Assembly: GCA_017882405.1 (NCBI GenBank)
Contig: JADGPO010000154.1
Coordinates: forward strand, 1-50,847
Origin: Solirubrobacteraceae bacterium
GTDB taxonomy: Bacteria; Actinomycetota; Thermoleophilia; Solirubrobacterales; Solirubrobacteraceae
Reading direction: 5' to 3'
DNA: 50,847 nt
Made by a program: the position numbers and the translations under genes. Numbering within the stretch: the stretch's first letter is position 1; the number at the start of each line of letters is the position of its first letter. The notes below the pieces were generated by a model. The model did no database searches, was not told the origin of the DNA, and saw only the letters and a program-made list of their open reading frames with translations. Below are positions 43,498 to 50,847 of this stretch, piece by piece.

Positions 43498-44420
43498 GCG
43501 GTCGGGCTGATCCCGGCTGACGCTCTGAAATGCATCCGCAGCGAGGCCGCGCTCCCGAATCCCGAGCCGGAGGCCACGTCCTCGATCGGCGCGTCCGTGC
43601 TCTCGAGCAGGCGCCGAGCCTCGAGGAGGCGCTGGTGCAGGATCCATCTATGCGGGGTGGTGCCCGTCTCGGCGCGAAACCGGCGGGCGAACGTGCGCGG
43701 GGACACCAGCGCATGCCGGGCGAGGGTCCCAACATCGAGAGGCTCGCGAAGGCGCTCCTGAGCCCACGCGCGAGTCGCCGCGAGACCGTCGGTGGCCTGT
43801 TCGGCCGATACCGGTACCGGCCGGTCGATGAACTGCGCCTGCCCGCCGTCACGATGGGGTGCGATCACCGTGCGCCGTGCGAACGCGGTCGCCAGTTCGG
43901 CTCCGTGGTCGCAGCGCACGACATGCAGGCAGAGGTCGAGCCCAGCGGCTACGCCGGCGCTCGTCAACACGTTGCCGTCGTCCACGAAGATGACATCGGC
44001 GTCCACCTCGACGGCCGGGAAGCGCGCGGCCAGGAGGTGGGCCTCGCGCCAATGGGTGGCGGCCCGACGGCCGTCCAGCAGGCCGGCGTGGGCGAGCGCG
44101 AACGCCCCGGTGCAGATCCCCACCATCCGGGCGCCCCTTTCCGCGGCCGCGCGCAGGGCGGCCAGCACCGGCTCAGGGGGAGTCTGAGCGGGATCGGCGT
44201 AGCCCGGCACCACGACCGTGTCAGCCTGCTCGAGGGAGCAGGCGCCGTGCTCGGCGACGACGTCGAACCCGGCCGAGCTTCGCACCGGTCCGGGCTCGGC
44301 GGCCGCGAGCGCGAACTCGTAGCGTGGCGGTCCAAGATGCCCGAAGAAGTGGGCGGGCGCCGCGAGGTCGAGGACGAGCACACCGTCGAGGGCCAGCGCG
44401 ACGACTCGATGCGCGGTCAT
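43344..44420 (-). CDS. GlxA-type AraC transcriptional regulator with DJ-1/PfpI domain
   Basis: 358 aa. The first 170 residues are a class-I glutamine-amidotransferase-like domain (VGICTGAFALAHAGLLDG with the Cys); the C-terminus has two AraC helix-turn-helix units (LVSPRTFARRFRAETGTTPH and IEDVASGSGFGSAASLRMHF). Such proteins activate amine or amino-acid catabolic genes. After the last conserved motif (PTAYRRAF) a 45-residue basic tail is encoded antisense to the aminotransferase. ATG 44420 lies 7 nt after a -10 box. Divergent from a stand-alone DJ-1 protein. Confidence 0.9.
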   Translation of the reverse strand: MTAHRVVALALDGVLVLDLAAPAHFFGHLGPPRYEFALAAAEPGPVRSSAGFDVVAEHGACSLEQADTVVVPGYADPAQTPPEPVLAALRAAAERGARMVGICTGAFALAHAGLLDGRRAATHWREAHLLAARFPAVEVDADVIFVDDGNVLTSAGVAAGLDLCLHVVRCDHGAELATAFARRTVIAPHRDGGQAQFIDRPVPVSAEQATDGLAATRAWAQERLREPLDVGTLARHALVSPRTFARRFRAETGTTPHRWILHQRLLEARRLLESTDAPIEDVASGSGFGSAASLRMHFRASAGISPTAYRRAFADATASNASARRSRPRRISSAGWAVNDRRKVAGSGAPEKNGAPGT

Positions 44421-44427
44421 TGGCAGG

Positions 44428-44456
44428 ATCCTAACGACCACTGTCCTTCCTGCCAC
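44428..44456 (-). promoter_or_regulatory. Promoter of the GlxA-type regulator, leaderless
   Basis: On the minus strand GTGGCA (44456-44451), 17 bp, TAGGAT (44433-44428), then 7 nt to ATG 44420. It abuts the opposite promoter directly. Confidence 0.5.
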
Positions 44457-44485
44457 TTGTCGCCGGGTGGGCGGGATGCCAGATT
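44457..44485 (+). promoter_or_regulatory. Promoter of the DJ-1/PfpI gene, leaderless
   Basis: TTGTCG (44457-44462), 17 bp, CAGATT (44480-44485), then 6 nt to ATG 44492. Its -35 begins at the base next to the -35 of the divergent gene. Confidence 0.5.
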
Positions 44486-44491
44486 GCTCAC

Positions 44492-45100
44492 ATGGAACAG
44501 GTTCAGATTCTCGTCTACGACGGATTCGACGAGCTCGACGCAGTCGCGCCCTTCGAGATCCTCGCCGCGGCGGGCTTCGCGGTGGAGCTCGTGACGCTCG
44601 ATCAGACGCCGTCGATCCGCACCTCTCACGGGATGTCGATCATCCCGGACGGTGCCCTCGGCGCAGCGCCGGAGCTGCTGGTCGTTCCCGGGGGCTCCTG
44701 GGCCTCGAGAGCCCCCGCCGGCGCGTGGGCCGAGGTCCAGCGCGGCATCCTCCCCGCGGAGATCGCCGCCCGGCACGCCGCCGGCAGCGTCATCGCGGGC
44801 GTGTGCACCGGCGTCATGCTCCTGGCCGCCGGAGGCCTGCTGGGCGGGCGCCCGGCGGTCACCCACCGAGCCGCGCTCGACGCGCTGCGCGAGTCAGGCG
44901 CGGAGGTGCACGCGGACGCGCGCGTGGTTGACGACGGCGACATTCTCACCGCCGGAGGCGTGACGTCGGCGCTCGACCTCGCCCTGCACATCGTCGCCCG
45001 CGAGCGCGGGGAGGATCTCGCCTCGGCCGGCGCCCAGAGGATCGAGTACGAGCCTCGCGGCCCGGTGCTGGACGTCAAACGTCCGCGGGTAACAGGGTGA
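44492..45100 (+). CDS. DJ-1/PfpI family protein
   Basis: 202 aa. ILVYDGFDELDAVAPFEIL is the usual N-terminus of this family and IAGVCTGVMLLAAGGLL contains the nucleophilic-elbow Cys. Members include isonitrile hydratase, glyoxalase/deglycase-like enzymes and proteins of unknown role. It is homologous to the N-terminal domain of the divergent GlxA-type regulator, a pairing often seen. Its 3' end overlaps the convergent PIN toxin gene by 26 bp. Confidence 0.88.
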   Translation: MEQVQILVYDGFDELDAVAPFEILAAAGFAVELVTLDQTPSIRTSHGMSIIPDGALGAAPELLVVPGGSWASRAPAGAWAEVQRGILPAEIAARHAAGSVIAGVCTGVMLLAAGGLLGGRPAVTHRAALDALRESGAEVHADARVVDDGDILTAGGVTSALDLALHIVARERGEDLASAGAQRIEYEPRGPVLDVKRPRVTG

Positions 45101-45497
45101 AGGTGCCGCCCTGAATCGGTCGGACGGCGCGGAAGTGACGTTGGTCGAAGGTCAGGATGCGCCGCGTGCCGAGACGGTCGGCGAGCACGACCACCGACAG
45201 GTCGGCGAGCCCGAGGTTGAGGTCGGCGTACTGTCGATCGAGTTCAAGCGCCGCCCTGTAGTCGATCGAGTCGAGCCCGGGGCTCTCGTATCGCCGCGCG
45301 GCGAGATCCTCCAGGAATGCGCGACGAGCGGACGCGCCGAAGCGCTGGCCGAGCAGGTAGTCGATCTCCGCGGTCACCGGACCAGGTATGAAGAGGCTTC
45401 CCTGCTCTGCGCGGAGAAGCGCGAGGATCTCGTCCCGACGCGGCTCGCGCGCGTCGGCCACCGCCACCAGCGGCGCGGCATCGATGACCAACGTCAC
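45075..45497 (-). CDS. vapC: PIN-domain toxin (VapC type), second copy
   Basis: 140 aa. PIN residues in order: Asp in LVIDAAPLVAV, Glu in TAEIDYLLG, Asp in LADLSVVVLADRLG and Asp in LTFDQRHF. A GTG start overlaps the antitoxin stop (GTGA). Predicted RNase; little similarity to the toxin at 21626 beyond the motif positions. Confidence 0.87.
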   Translation of the reverse strand: MTLVIDAAPLVAVADAREPRRDEILALLRAEQGSLFIPGPVTAEIDYLLGQRFGASARRAFLEDLAARRYESPGLDSIDYRAALELDRQYADLNLGLADLSVVVLADRLGTRRILTFDQRHFRAVRPIQGGTFTLLPADV

Positions 45498-45730
45498 TCG
45501 CCGAATCCGTCGAGCAGCTCGTCTTCTGGAATCTCGGAGATCGCCCGACTGTCGGCGTCGCGCCGAGCGAACCCAGCCGCCAGCGCGAAGTCAGCGTTGC
45601 CCTTCACAGTCGGCACATAGGCCGTGATCGCCTCGCGGATGATCTCGGCTTGCGAACGCCCTTCAGCGCGCGCAAGCTCTAACAGCCGACGCGAATCTTG
45701 CTCGCTGAGATAGACGCTCGTCTTTCGCAC
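45494..45730 (-). CDS. vapB: Ribbon-helix-helix antitoxin (VapB type), second copy
   Basis: 78 aa from GTG 45730. KTSVYLSEQDSRRLLELARA then RSQAEIIREAITAYV is a ribbon-helix-helix domain; the acidic C-terminus (SEIPEDELLDGFGE) is suited to occupy the toxin's active site. Start chosen because a -10 ends 7 nt upstream; the open frame to 45772 crosses the promoter. Coupled to vapC by a 4-bp overlap. Confidence 0.85.
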   Translation of the reverse strand: MRKTSVYLSEQDSRRLLELARAEGRSQAEIIREAITAYVPTVKGNADFALAAGFARRDADSRAISEIPEDELLDGFGE

Positions 45731-45735
45731 CGTAT

Positions 45736-45753
45736 GTAGGGTAGCGCGTAGGG
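45736..45753 (-). promoter_or_regulatory. Promoter and direct repeats of the second vapBC
   Basis: On the minus strand TACCCT (45743-45738) is followed by 7 nt and GTG 45730. On the plus strand GTAGGG occurs at 45736-45741 and again at 45748-45753, one helical turn apart and over the -10: a plausible VapB binding site. Confidence 0.45.
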
Positions 45754-45797
45754 CATAGCCACCAGCAAGCAATTGGCCAAATCGTTTACTCCCAGAT

Positions 45798-47102
45798 TCA
45801 CGGCCCGATGCTGCGCGCGTTCCAGCCGGCCATGAAGGTTGCCAGCGCGTCCTGGTCGCTGACGTCGATCCCGGCCGCCTGGGCGGCCGTCAAGAACTGC
45901 TTGGCGGGGCCGCCGGCGGCAGGATCGCTGGCCAGAGCTCTCATCTCGTCGCGCCAACGCGGAATCGCCTCCTGGGTCGACTCGATGGCCCACTGTGGTG
46001 TGCGCCGCTTGCGACCGGCAAACCGGACCCACGCATCAAGCGCCGCCGGAAGCGCCTCGAGGAGGTCGGGGTCGGCGAGCACCTTGCGAGGAACCCAGCC
46101 GGCCATGAAGAGCTCCACCACCACCGGGCTCCAGCGCAGCGGACGTCCGTCCACATAGTCGGCGCAGAAGTCGATGGCCAGTGACACCGCGAACGCCTCG
46201 TCCCCGTCGGGAGAGAACCCACGACCCTCGGGCGAGCTCAAAAACTCCTTCTGGAGCGCGTCGCGCTGCCCGGAAGGCATCTCCTCGCGCGCCCGGGTTG
46301 TCGCACCACCCGGCGCCTCGTCGGCGCGCAACAGGGCCAGTGCCCGCAGGGCCGCGTAGTCCTCTGACACGGGAGGGTCCAGGGTCATCTCGGTCAGGTG
46401 CAGCGCCGCGTGGATCTCAGCCGCGGCAAGCGCCGGATCGATCTGCTCAAGGCTCAGCTCGCCGTCGTCCCCTGGGCTCTGTCGCATCACCTCGGCGACG
46501 CGGTCGATCGAGTCGGCGAGCAGGATGCCCTTGGCCATCACGCCGAGGTTGTTATCGATGTACACGCCGACGGCGTGCGTCTCACCGGTGCAGTGCCGAG
46601 CCTCCAGGAACATGGTGAAACCATCGTCGAAGACGGCCTCGCGCATCACCGCCGCTGCCGTGATCGCCGCCTCCCCCACGTCGGCCAGCCAGGGCACGAC
46701 CGGCTCCTGTTTGCGGTCCGGCAGGCGCTGCGCGAGCTCGCGGGCCGCGCCGCCCAGCTCACCCTCATCCACCGCCGCGATGGCAGTCAGCGCCATCCGT
46801 GCCCCGGCGCCACCCAGCCGCGCGATCTCCTGCACCAGCGGCGCACCGTAGGCCACCGCGTAGTCCGCGGACTCATCCAGCGGCACGTTTCCGCGCTGCT
46901 CCCAGAAAGCCCCCAACAGCCGGGATGCCCACAACTCCGCATCAAGGGGCCCTGTCAGCCCTTCCGCTTCGCGCACGATCCGACGCGCGATCGCCCCCGG
47001 ACCCGCTCCCGCTCCGGACCGCCTCGCCGCCTCCCGCTCCCGACGCGTCGCCACCCGCGCGGGATGACCGCCCGGCCGACGGGTGCGCCTGCCCTTGCTC
47101 AC
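45798..47102 (-). CDS. Conserved hypothetical protein
   Basis: 434 aa from GTG 47102. A basic N-terminus (KGRRTRRPGGHPARVATRR) is followed by an all-helical protein of about 400 residues with conserved-looking segments (LLGAFWEQRG, CTGETHAVGVYIDNNLGVMA, RRTPQWAIESTQEAIPRWRD). No membrane helix, no catalytic motif that I can name. It resembles uncharacterised actinobacterial proteins from memory only. The upstream ATG 47120 precedes the -10 box and so would not be transcribed from that promoter. Confidence 0.75.
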   Translation of the reverse strand: MSKGRRTRRPGGHPARVATRREREAARRSGAGAGPGAIARRIVREAEGLTGPLDAELWASRLLGAFWEQRGNVPLDESADYAVAYGAPLVQEIARLGGAGARMALTAIAAVDEGELGGAARELAQRLPDRKQEPVVPWLADVGEAAITAAAVMREAVFDDGFTMFLEARHCTGETHAVGVYIDNNLGVMAKGILLADSIDRVAEVMRQSPGDDGELSLEQIDPALAAAEIHAALHLTEMTLDPPVSEDYAALRALALLRADEAPGGATTRAREEMPSGQRDALQKEFLSSPEGRGFSPDGDEAFAVSLAIDFCADYVDGRPLRWSPVVVELFMAGWVPRKVLADPDLLEALPAALDAWVRFAGRKRRTPQWAIESTQEAIPRWRDEMRALASDPAAGGPAKQFLTAAQAAGIDVSDQDALATFMAGWNARSIGP

Positions 47103-47109
47103 GGCACCG

Positions 47110-47139
47110 AGACTAACCATGGGTTCGAGCGCAAGGCAA
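47110..47139 (-). promoter_or_regulatory. Promoter of the hypothetical gene, leaderless
   Basis: On the minus strand TTGCCT (47139-47134), 18 bp, TAGTCT (47115-47110), then 7 nt to GTG 47102. Confidence 0.55.
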
Positions 47140-47146
47140 ACGCAGT

Positions 47147-47159
47147 CCGCACTGTGCGG
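47147..47159. promoter_or_regulatory. Palindromic operator-like site
   Basis: CCGCACTGTGCGG is a perfect 6-bp inverted repeat around one T, just upstream of the -35 at 47134-47139. It could be a regulator site for the hypothetical gene. The rest of 47160-47308 shows no riboswitch I recognise. Confidence 0.35.
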
Positions 47160-47319
47160 GGTTTATCGACGACAGAATTTGCAACGCCTGACCAGCGGTA
47201 TCGGTCACTCGACTTACGCGGTCGTTGACCGCCGCTGACGGCTTTGCGACGATCGTCACCCGGCTTGCGTCGGGGTCTGCTTGAGGGAGCAGAGCCACCA
47301 TTTCAGCTGGAGGTACCTC

Positions 47320-48465
47320 ATGGCGAGGAGCAGCGATCGCATCCTGACGACCCACGCCGGCAGTCTCCCCCGGCCCGCGGAGCTATTGCCTCTGTTGCTG
47401 GCGCAGGAGGCGGGCGAGACCGTCGATGCCGCCCAGCTTGAATCCGAGGTGCGCTCGGCGGTGAACGAGACCGTGCGCAGGCAGCTCGACACCGGCGTCG
47501 ACGTGCTCAACGACGGTGAGGTAAGCAAGCCCAGCTACGCGACGTACGTCAAGGATCGCCTGACCGGCTTCGGAGGCGAGGGCTCGATCGAGGAGGTGGC
47601 GGCCTCGGTCATGGGGCTCGACGACTTCCCTGACTTCGCCGAGCACCTGGCTGCGACGATGGAGCCGGCGACGAAGATCCGCTTCACCTCCTGCGACGGG
47701 CCCGTCTCCTATGTGGGCCAGAGCGCGGTGAAGACAGACATCGACAACCTGAAGGAGGCCATCGCCCAGGCCGGGGCCGCCGGCACGTTCATGAGCTCGG
47801 CCTCGCCCGGGGTGATCTCGGTGTTCTCGCCCAACCGGTACTACCCCAGCGAGGAGGAGTACCTGCTGGCGATCGCCAACGCGATGCGCGAGGAGTACGA
47901 GGCGATCCACGAGGCGGGCTTCGTGCTGCAGCTGGACTGCCCCGACCTGGCGATGACGGCGCCCGGCGCCGACTCCCTGGAGAGCTTCCGCAAGCAGATG
48001 GCCCTCAACATCGAGGCGCTGAACCACGCCCTGGCCAACATTCCCGCCGAGGACGCGCGCATCCACATCTGCTGGGGCAACGGCGAGATGCCCAGAACCG
48101 CCGATGTGGAGCTCAAGGACATCATCGACATCATCCTGCAGGCCAAGCCGGCCGGGATCATGCTGATGGGATCAAACGGCCGTCATGCCCACGAGTGGAC
48201 CGTCTTTGAGGACGTGAGGCTGCCCGACGGCAAGTACCTGATCCCCGGCGTCCTGGATTCGACGACCAACGTGGTCGAGCATCCCGAGGTCATCGCGCAG
48301 CGACTCGCCCTGTACGCGAGTGTCGTGGGCAAGGACAGCCTGATGGCCGGGACCGACTGCGGGTTTGGGACCGTCGCCGGCATGCAGATCGTCGCGCCCA
48401 GCGTCGTGTGGGCCAAGTTCAAGGCGATGGCGCAAGGAGCCGAGCTGGCGGAGCAGCGTCTCTAA
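47320..48465 (+). CDS. MetE-like (cobalamin-independent methionine synthase family) methyltransferase
   Basis: 381 aa, single-domain relative of the MetE catalytic half. ILTTHAGSLPRP at the N-terminus, NDGEVSKPSYATYVKDRL, the zinc-type ligands in HICWGN and TDCGFGT, and the family Glu-rich helix EEEYLLAIANAMREEYEAIH. Relatives transfer methyl or alkyl groups to thiols, for example epoxyalkane:CoM transferase; the actual substrate is unknown. Start ATG 47320 has GGAGG 6 nt upstream. A broken relative lies at 25505-25640. Confidence 0.88.
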   Translation: MARSSDRILTTHAGSLPRPAELLPLLLAQEAGETVDAAQLESEVRSAVNETVRRQLDTGVDVLNDGEVSKPSYATYVKDRLTGFGGEGSIEEVAASVMGLDDFPDFAEHLAATMEPATKIRFTSCDGPVSYVGQSAVKTDIDNLKEAIAQAGAAGTFMSSASPGVISVFSPNRYYPSEEEYLLAIANAMREEYEAIHEAGFVLQLDCPDLAMTAPGADSLESFRKQMALNIEALNHALANIPAEDARIHICWGNGEMPRTADVELKDIIDIILQAKPAGIMLMGSNGRHAHEWTVFEDVRLPDGKYLIPGVLDSTTNVVEHPEVIAQRLALYASVVGKDSLMAGTDCGFGTVAGMQIVAPSVVWAKFKAMAQGAELAEQRL

Positions 48466-48466
48466 T

Positions 48467-49411
48467 TCACGGCAGCCGACCCGACCAGCGCACCGATCCG
48501 GCCGCCGCCCCCAGCAGCAGCACCAGGCCGCCGATCGCGAACACCACGGTGATCTCCCGCGGGCGGCTGACCGTGCCCAGCTGACTGCCGAGACGCTTGT
48601 AGATCGAGCTGAGCTGATCGGCGCTCTGGGCGTTGAAGGCGCGCGCGCCTGAGACCTGGGCGACCCGCTGCATCAGCTGGGGATCGGGCGGCACCGGCTG
48701 GGGTGCGCCGAACGGGTTCGGGTTGTTCAGCACCCCGTTGGGCGTTCCGAGCGCGACCGTGTAGATCGGAATGTGTTCGCGCGCCGCCTGTCGGCTGACG
48801 GCGACCGGATCAGGCCCGGCGTTGGCCGCGCCGTCTGAGAGCAGCACAATGGCCGCCGGGGCGTGCTTGGCCTGGCTGCCGTGGAGCAGCCGCAGCGCGA
48901 GCTCCAGCGCGTCGCCGGTGTCGGTCCCGCCGTCAGCGGACTGCGCGTTGATGACCTGGCGCACGGCGGCGTGGTTGGCGACCGGTCCCTGCACCGTGTC
49001 GGGCACCGTCGAGAAACCGATCGCGCCGACGCGGACGGTGCGGGGCAGCTGGTCGATGAAGGTGTTCGCGGCGGCCTTGGCGGCGCTCAGCCTACTCGGC
49101 TCGACGTCGTTGGCCGCCATCGAGCCGGAGTGATCGGTGACCAGCATCAGCGACGCCTCGTCGGTGGGCACGCGGTGGTTGACGTGCGGACGGGCGAGCG
49201 CGATCGCCAGCAGCGCGACGGCCGCCAGCGCGAGCGCAGCCGGTAGGTGGCGCTCCCACCTCGGCGCTCCCGCAGCCGCCTCGCGAAGCGTCGAGACCGC
49301 GGGGAAGCGGATCGCGTAGCGCCTGGCCCGGCGCCGGGCGCGCAGGTAGGCGGCGAGCGCCAGTGGAACGAGGGCCAGCGCCAGCAGCCCCAGTGGGGAT
49401 CCGAAGCTCAT
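48467..49411 (-). CDS. VWA-domain membrane protein (BatA type)
   Basis: 314 aa. Two N-terminal membrane helices (LLALALVPLALAAYL; LAAVALLAIALARP), a von Willebrand A domain with the metal site DHSGSM (DxSxS), VGAIGFST, GGTDTGDALELAL and LLSDGAAN, and a C-terminal helix. The VWA domain faces the periplasm. In MoxR-DUF58-VWA systems it works with the AAA ATPase in assembling or protecting envelope or metal-containing proteins. ATG overlaps the DUF58 stop (ATGA). Confidence 0.9.
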   Translation of the reverse strand: MSFGSPLGLLALALVPLALAAYLRARRRARRYAIRFPAVSTLREAAAGAPRWERHLPAALALAAVALLAIALARPHVNHRVPTDEASLMLVTDHSGSMAANDVEPSRLSAAKAAANTFIDQLPRTVRVGAIGFSTVPDTVQGPVANHAAVRQVINAQSADGGTDTGDALELALRLLHGSQAKHAPAAIVLLSDGAANAGPDPVAVSRQAAREHIPIYTVALGTPNGVLNNPNPFGAPQPVPPDPQLMQRVAQVSGARAFNAQSADQLSSIYKRLGSQLGTVSRPREITVVFAIGGLVLLLGAAAGSVRWSGRLP

Positions 49412-50316
49412 CGCAGCTGGCGGCCCAGCTCCACGAGCCAGTCCTCATCGGTGGACAGAGTGGTCTGATGCACGCGCAGGCGGCGCAGCTCTTTCGCCAC
49501 CCCCTGGCGCCGCTTACGCTCGAGCTCGACGAACCGCTCGCGGACGCGACGGCGCGAGGTGTTGACCTCGATCCGCGCCCCGGTCTCAGGATCGACCAGG
49601 CTCAGATGGCCGACCGCGGGCAGTTCGGCCTCACGGGGATCGACGATCTCGATGGCGAGCACCGAGTGGCGGACGCGCAAGGACCCGAGCGGCCGCTCCC
49701 ATTTTCGCTGGTCCCGGAAGTCAGAGATGACGACCGCCAGGCCCGGCTGGCTGGCCGACCGTCCCGCCTTTGCGAGTGCGCCCGCCAGCGCCTCTGGGTC
49801 CTGGCGCCCGTCGGGCGCGACGCCCGCTTCCAACTCCCGGCGCAACGCGACCATCCCCGGCTTGGATCCACGCGGCGGAAGCACGCGGGGGTCGCCGGCA
49901 CCGAACGTCACCAGTCCCACGCTGCCCGCACGGCGCACGCCAACCCGGCCGAACGCCAGGGCCGCCCCCTCGGCCAGGTCGGCCTTCAGCCGGCGCGCCG
50001 TCCCAAACGCCATCGATGGAGAGACGTCGAGCACGATCCAGGTGGTGAGCGCCCGCTCGGGGACGTGCAGACGGATGTGGGGGCTGCCGGTGCGGGCGCT
50101 CGCGGCCGCGTCGATATGGCGTACGTCGTCGCCGAGCTCGTACGGACGCAGCTGCGCGAGCTCGGTGCCGAGACCCACGCCCGCGGCGCGGCGGTCACCG
50201 GGAAGCGTGCGCGCCACCAGGCGGTTCACTGCGACGTCGAGCGCCTCGATCAACGGCTGCGCCAGCGGGCCGGGACCCTGACGGGCAGCCGGGGGTGCGA
50301 GCACCGTGCCGGTCAT
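49408..50316 (-). CDS. DUF58 protein
   Basis: 302 aa. The DUF58 core motif is visible (LRPYELGDDVRHIDAAASAR then VPERALTTWIVLDVSPSM), with a VWA-like Asp-x-Ser-x-Ser. It is an obligate neighbour of MoxR ATPases, likely their adaptor. It overlaps both neighbours by ATGA, so moxR, DUF58 and the VWA gene form a single coupled unit. Confidence 0.92.
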   Translation of the reverse strand: MTGTVLAPPAARQGPGPLAQPLIEALDVAVNRLVARTLPGDRRAAGVGLGTELAQLRPYELGDDVRHIDAAASARTGSPHIRLHVPERALTTWIVLDVSPSMAFGTARRLKADLAEGAALAFGRVGVRRAGSVGLVTFGAGDPRVLPPRGSKPGMVALRRELEAGVAPDGRQDPEALAGALAKAGRSASQPGLAVVISDFRDQRKWERPLGSLRVRHSVLAIEIVDPREAELPAVGHLSLVDPETGARIEVNTSRRRVRERFVELERKRRQGVAKELRRLRVHQTTLSTDEDWLVELGRQLR

Positions 50317-50847
50317 GCGCTCATCAGCCCGCCGGCGGTGGTCTTGGTCGCGTGCTCTCGCATCAGCCGCCCGGCACCCGGCTCCTCTACGGCGGCCATC
50401 ACTCGCTCCAGCAGCTCGTCGGCCGTCACGCCCTCGCTGAGCGCGTCGTAGGACAGCACGATGCGGTGCCTGAGCAGGTCAGGCGCGAGATCGCGGATGT
50501 CCTGCAGCTCCACGTGCCCGCGGCCGCGCAGCAGCGCCAGCGCGCGTGCCGCCTGGACGAGGCCGATCGGACCGCGCGGGCTGGAGCCGAACTCGATCAG
50601 GCTCTGTATGTCCTCGAGGCCGTACTTGGCGGGATGCCGGGTGGCGTCCGCCAGCGTCACCGCGTAGCCGATCGCGTCCCGGTCGGCTTGCACCGTGGTG
50701 ACCGTCTGCGCGTGGCGGCGCAGGTCCTCGAGCGAGAGGATCGTGGTGATGTCGGCCTGCGGCGCAAGGCTGCGTCCGACGACGGCCGCCTCTTCGCCCA
50801 CGCTGGGGTAGTCGACGATGATCTTCATCAGGAAGCGGTCGACCTGC
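50313..50847 (-). CDS. moxR: MoxR-family AAA ATPase, C-terminal part (runs off the window)
   Basis: The frame is open to the right edge and 178 residues are visible, beginning QVDRFLMKIIVDYPS. The lid domain with GSSPRGPIGLVQAARALALL and DIRDLAPDLLRHRI is typical of MoxR; the Walker motifs lie outside the window. MoxR ATPases are chaperones for DUF58/VWA partners. Stop overlaps the DUF58 start as ATGA. Confidence 0.93.
   Translation of the reverse strand, partial: QVDRFLMKIIVDYPSVGEEAAVVGRSLAPQADITTILSLEDLRRHAQTVTTVQADRDAIGYAVTLADATRHPAKYGLEDIQSLIEFGSSPRGPIGLVQAARALALLRGRGHVELQDIRDLAPDLLRHRIVLSYDALSEGVTADELLERVMAAVEEPGAGRLMREHATKTTAGGLMSA

Noticed and set aside
47160..47308. Cobalamin or SAM riboswitch upstream of the MetE-like gene
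   Set aside because: No B12-box or SAM-riboswitch core could be recognised; only weak hairpins.

Overview
The window is GC-rich, gene-dense bacterial DNA. Actinobacterial signs are GTG starts, promoters of the TTGxxx/TAnnnT type lying 6-8 nt from start codons, several VapBC/HigBA toxin-antitoxin pairs, DeoR/TetR/LuxR/AraC regulators, a Tat operon and a MoxR-DUF58-VWA cluster. I infer an actinobacterium, possibly of the Thermoleophilia/Solirubrobacterales type; the lineage is inference, since no rRNA or marker gene is present. No rRNA, tRNA, CRISPR array, insertion sequence or prophage was seen.

Layout. (1) 255-9414: a sugar-use locus with a GH4 glycosidase, a DeoR repressor, a SIS sugar-phosphate enzyme, a complete ABC sugar importer (binding lipoprotein, two permeases, ATPase) and two coupled PfkB kinases. 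(2) 9512-12035: a GT39-type glycosyltransferase with an internal deletion and a hydrolase relic. (3) 12032-13599: a divergent SDR/TetR pair with a clear operator. (4) 13853-17418: a phytoene-dehydrogenase-like oxidoreductase, TatA, TatC and a kinase-like protein without a P-loop. (5) 17378-20130: a HisC-like aminotransferase and a ThDP decarboxylase in one coupled operon. (6) 20351-23033: HigBA, a broken small gene, VapBC and a membrane protein split by a frameshift. (7) 23140-27450: a zinc-finger ClpE/ClpC-like unfoldase with an operator-rich promoter, a MetE-like relic and an ABC-F protein that seems to need an AUC start. (8) 27550-30805: LuxR and FAD-enzyme relics and a secreted aldose epimerase. 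(9) 30930-40967: HOT-type alcohol dehydrogenase, cyclase, a ribose-type ABC importer in which all four genes are frameshifted, BKACE, a ketopantoate-reductase-like frameshifted gene and a 3-hydroxyacyl-CoA dehydrogenase-like gene. (10) 41112-50847: a frameshifted RTX-like repeat protein, an aminotransferase, a GlxA-type regulator facing a DJ-1/PfpI protein, VapBC, a conserved unknown protein, a MetE-like methyltransferase and VWA-DUF58-MoxR running off the end.

Two themes run through the window. First, many genes have a -10 hexamer ending 6-8 nt before the start codon and no Shine-Dalgarno sequence, which predicts leaderless mRNAs. This also decides several starts. Second, broken reading frames are frequent and cluster in the 33.6-42.1 kb region; most can be repaired by changing one homopolymer by one base, so real decay and base-level assembly error must both be considered.
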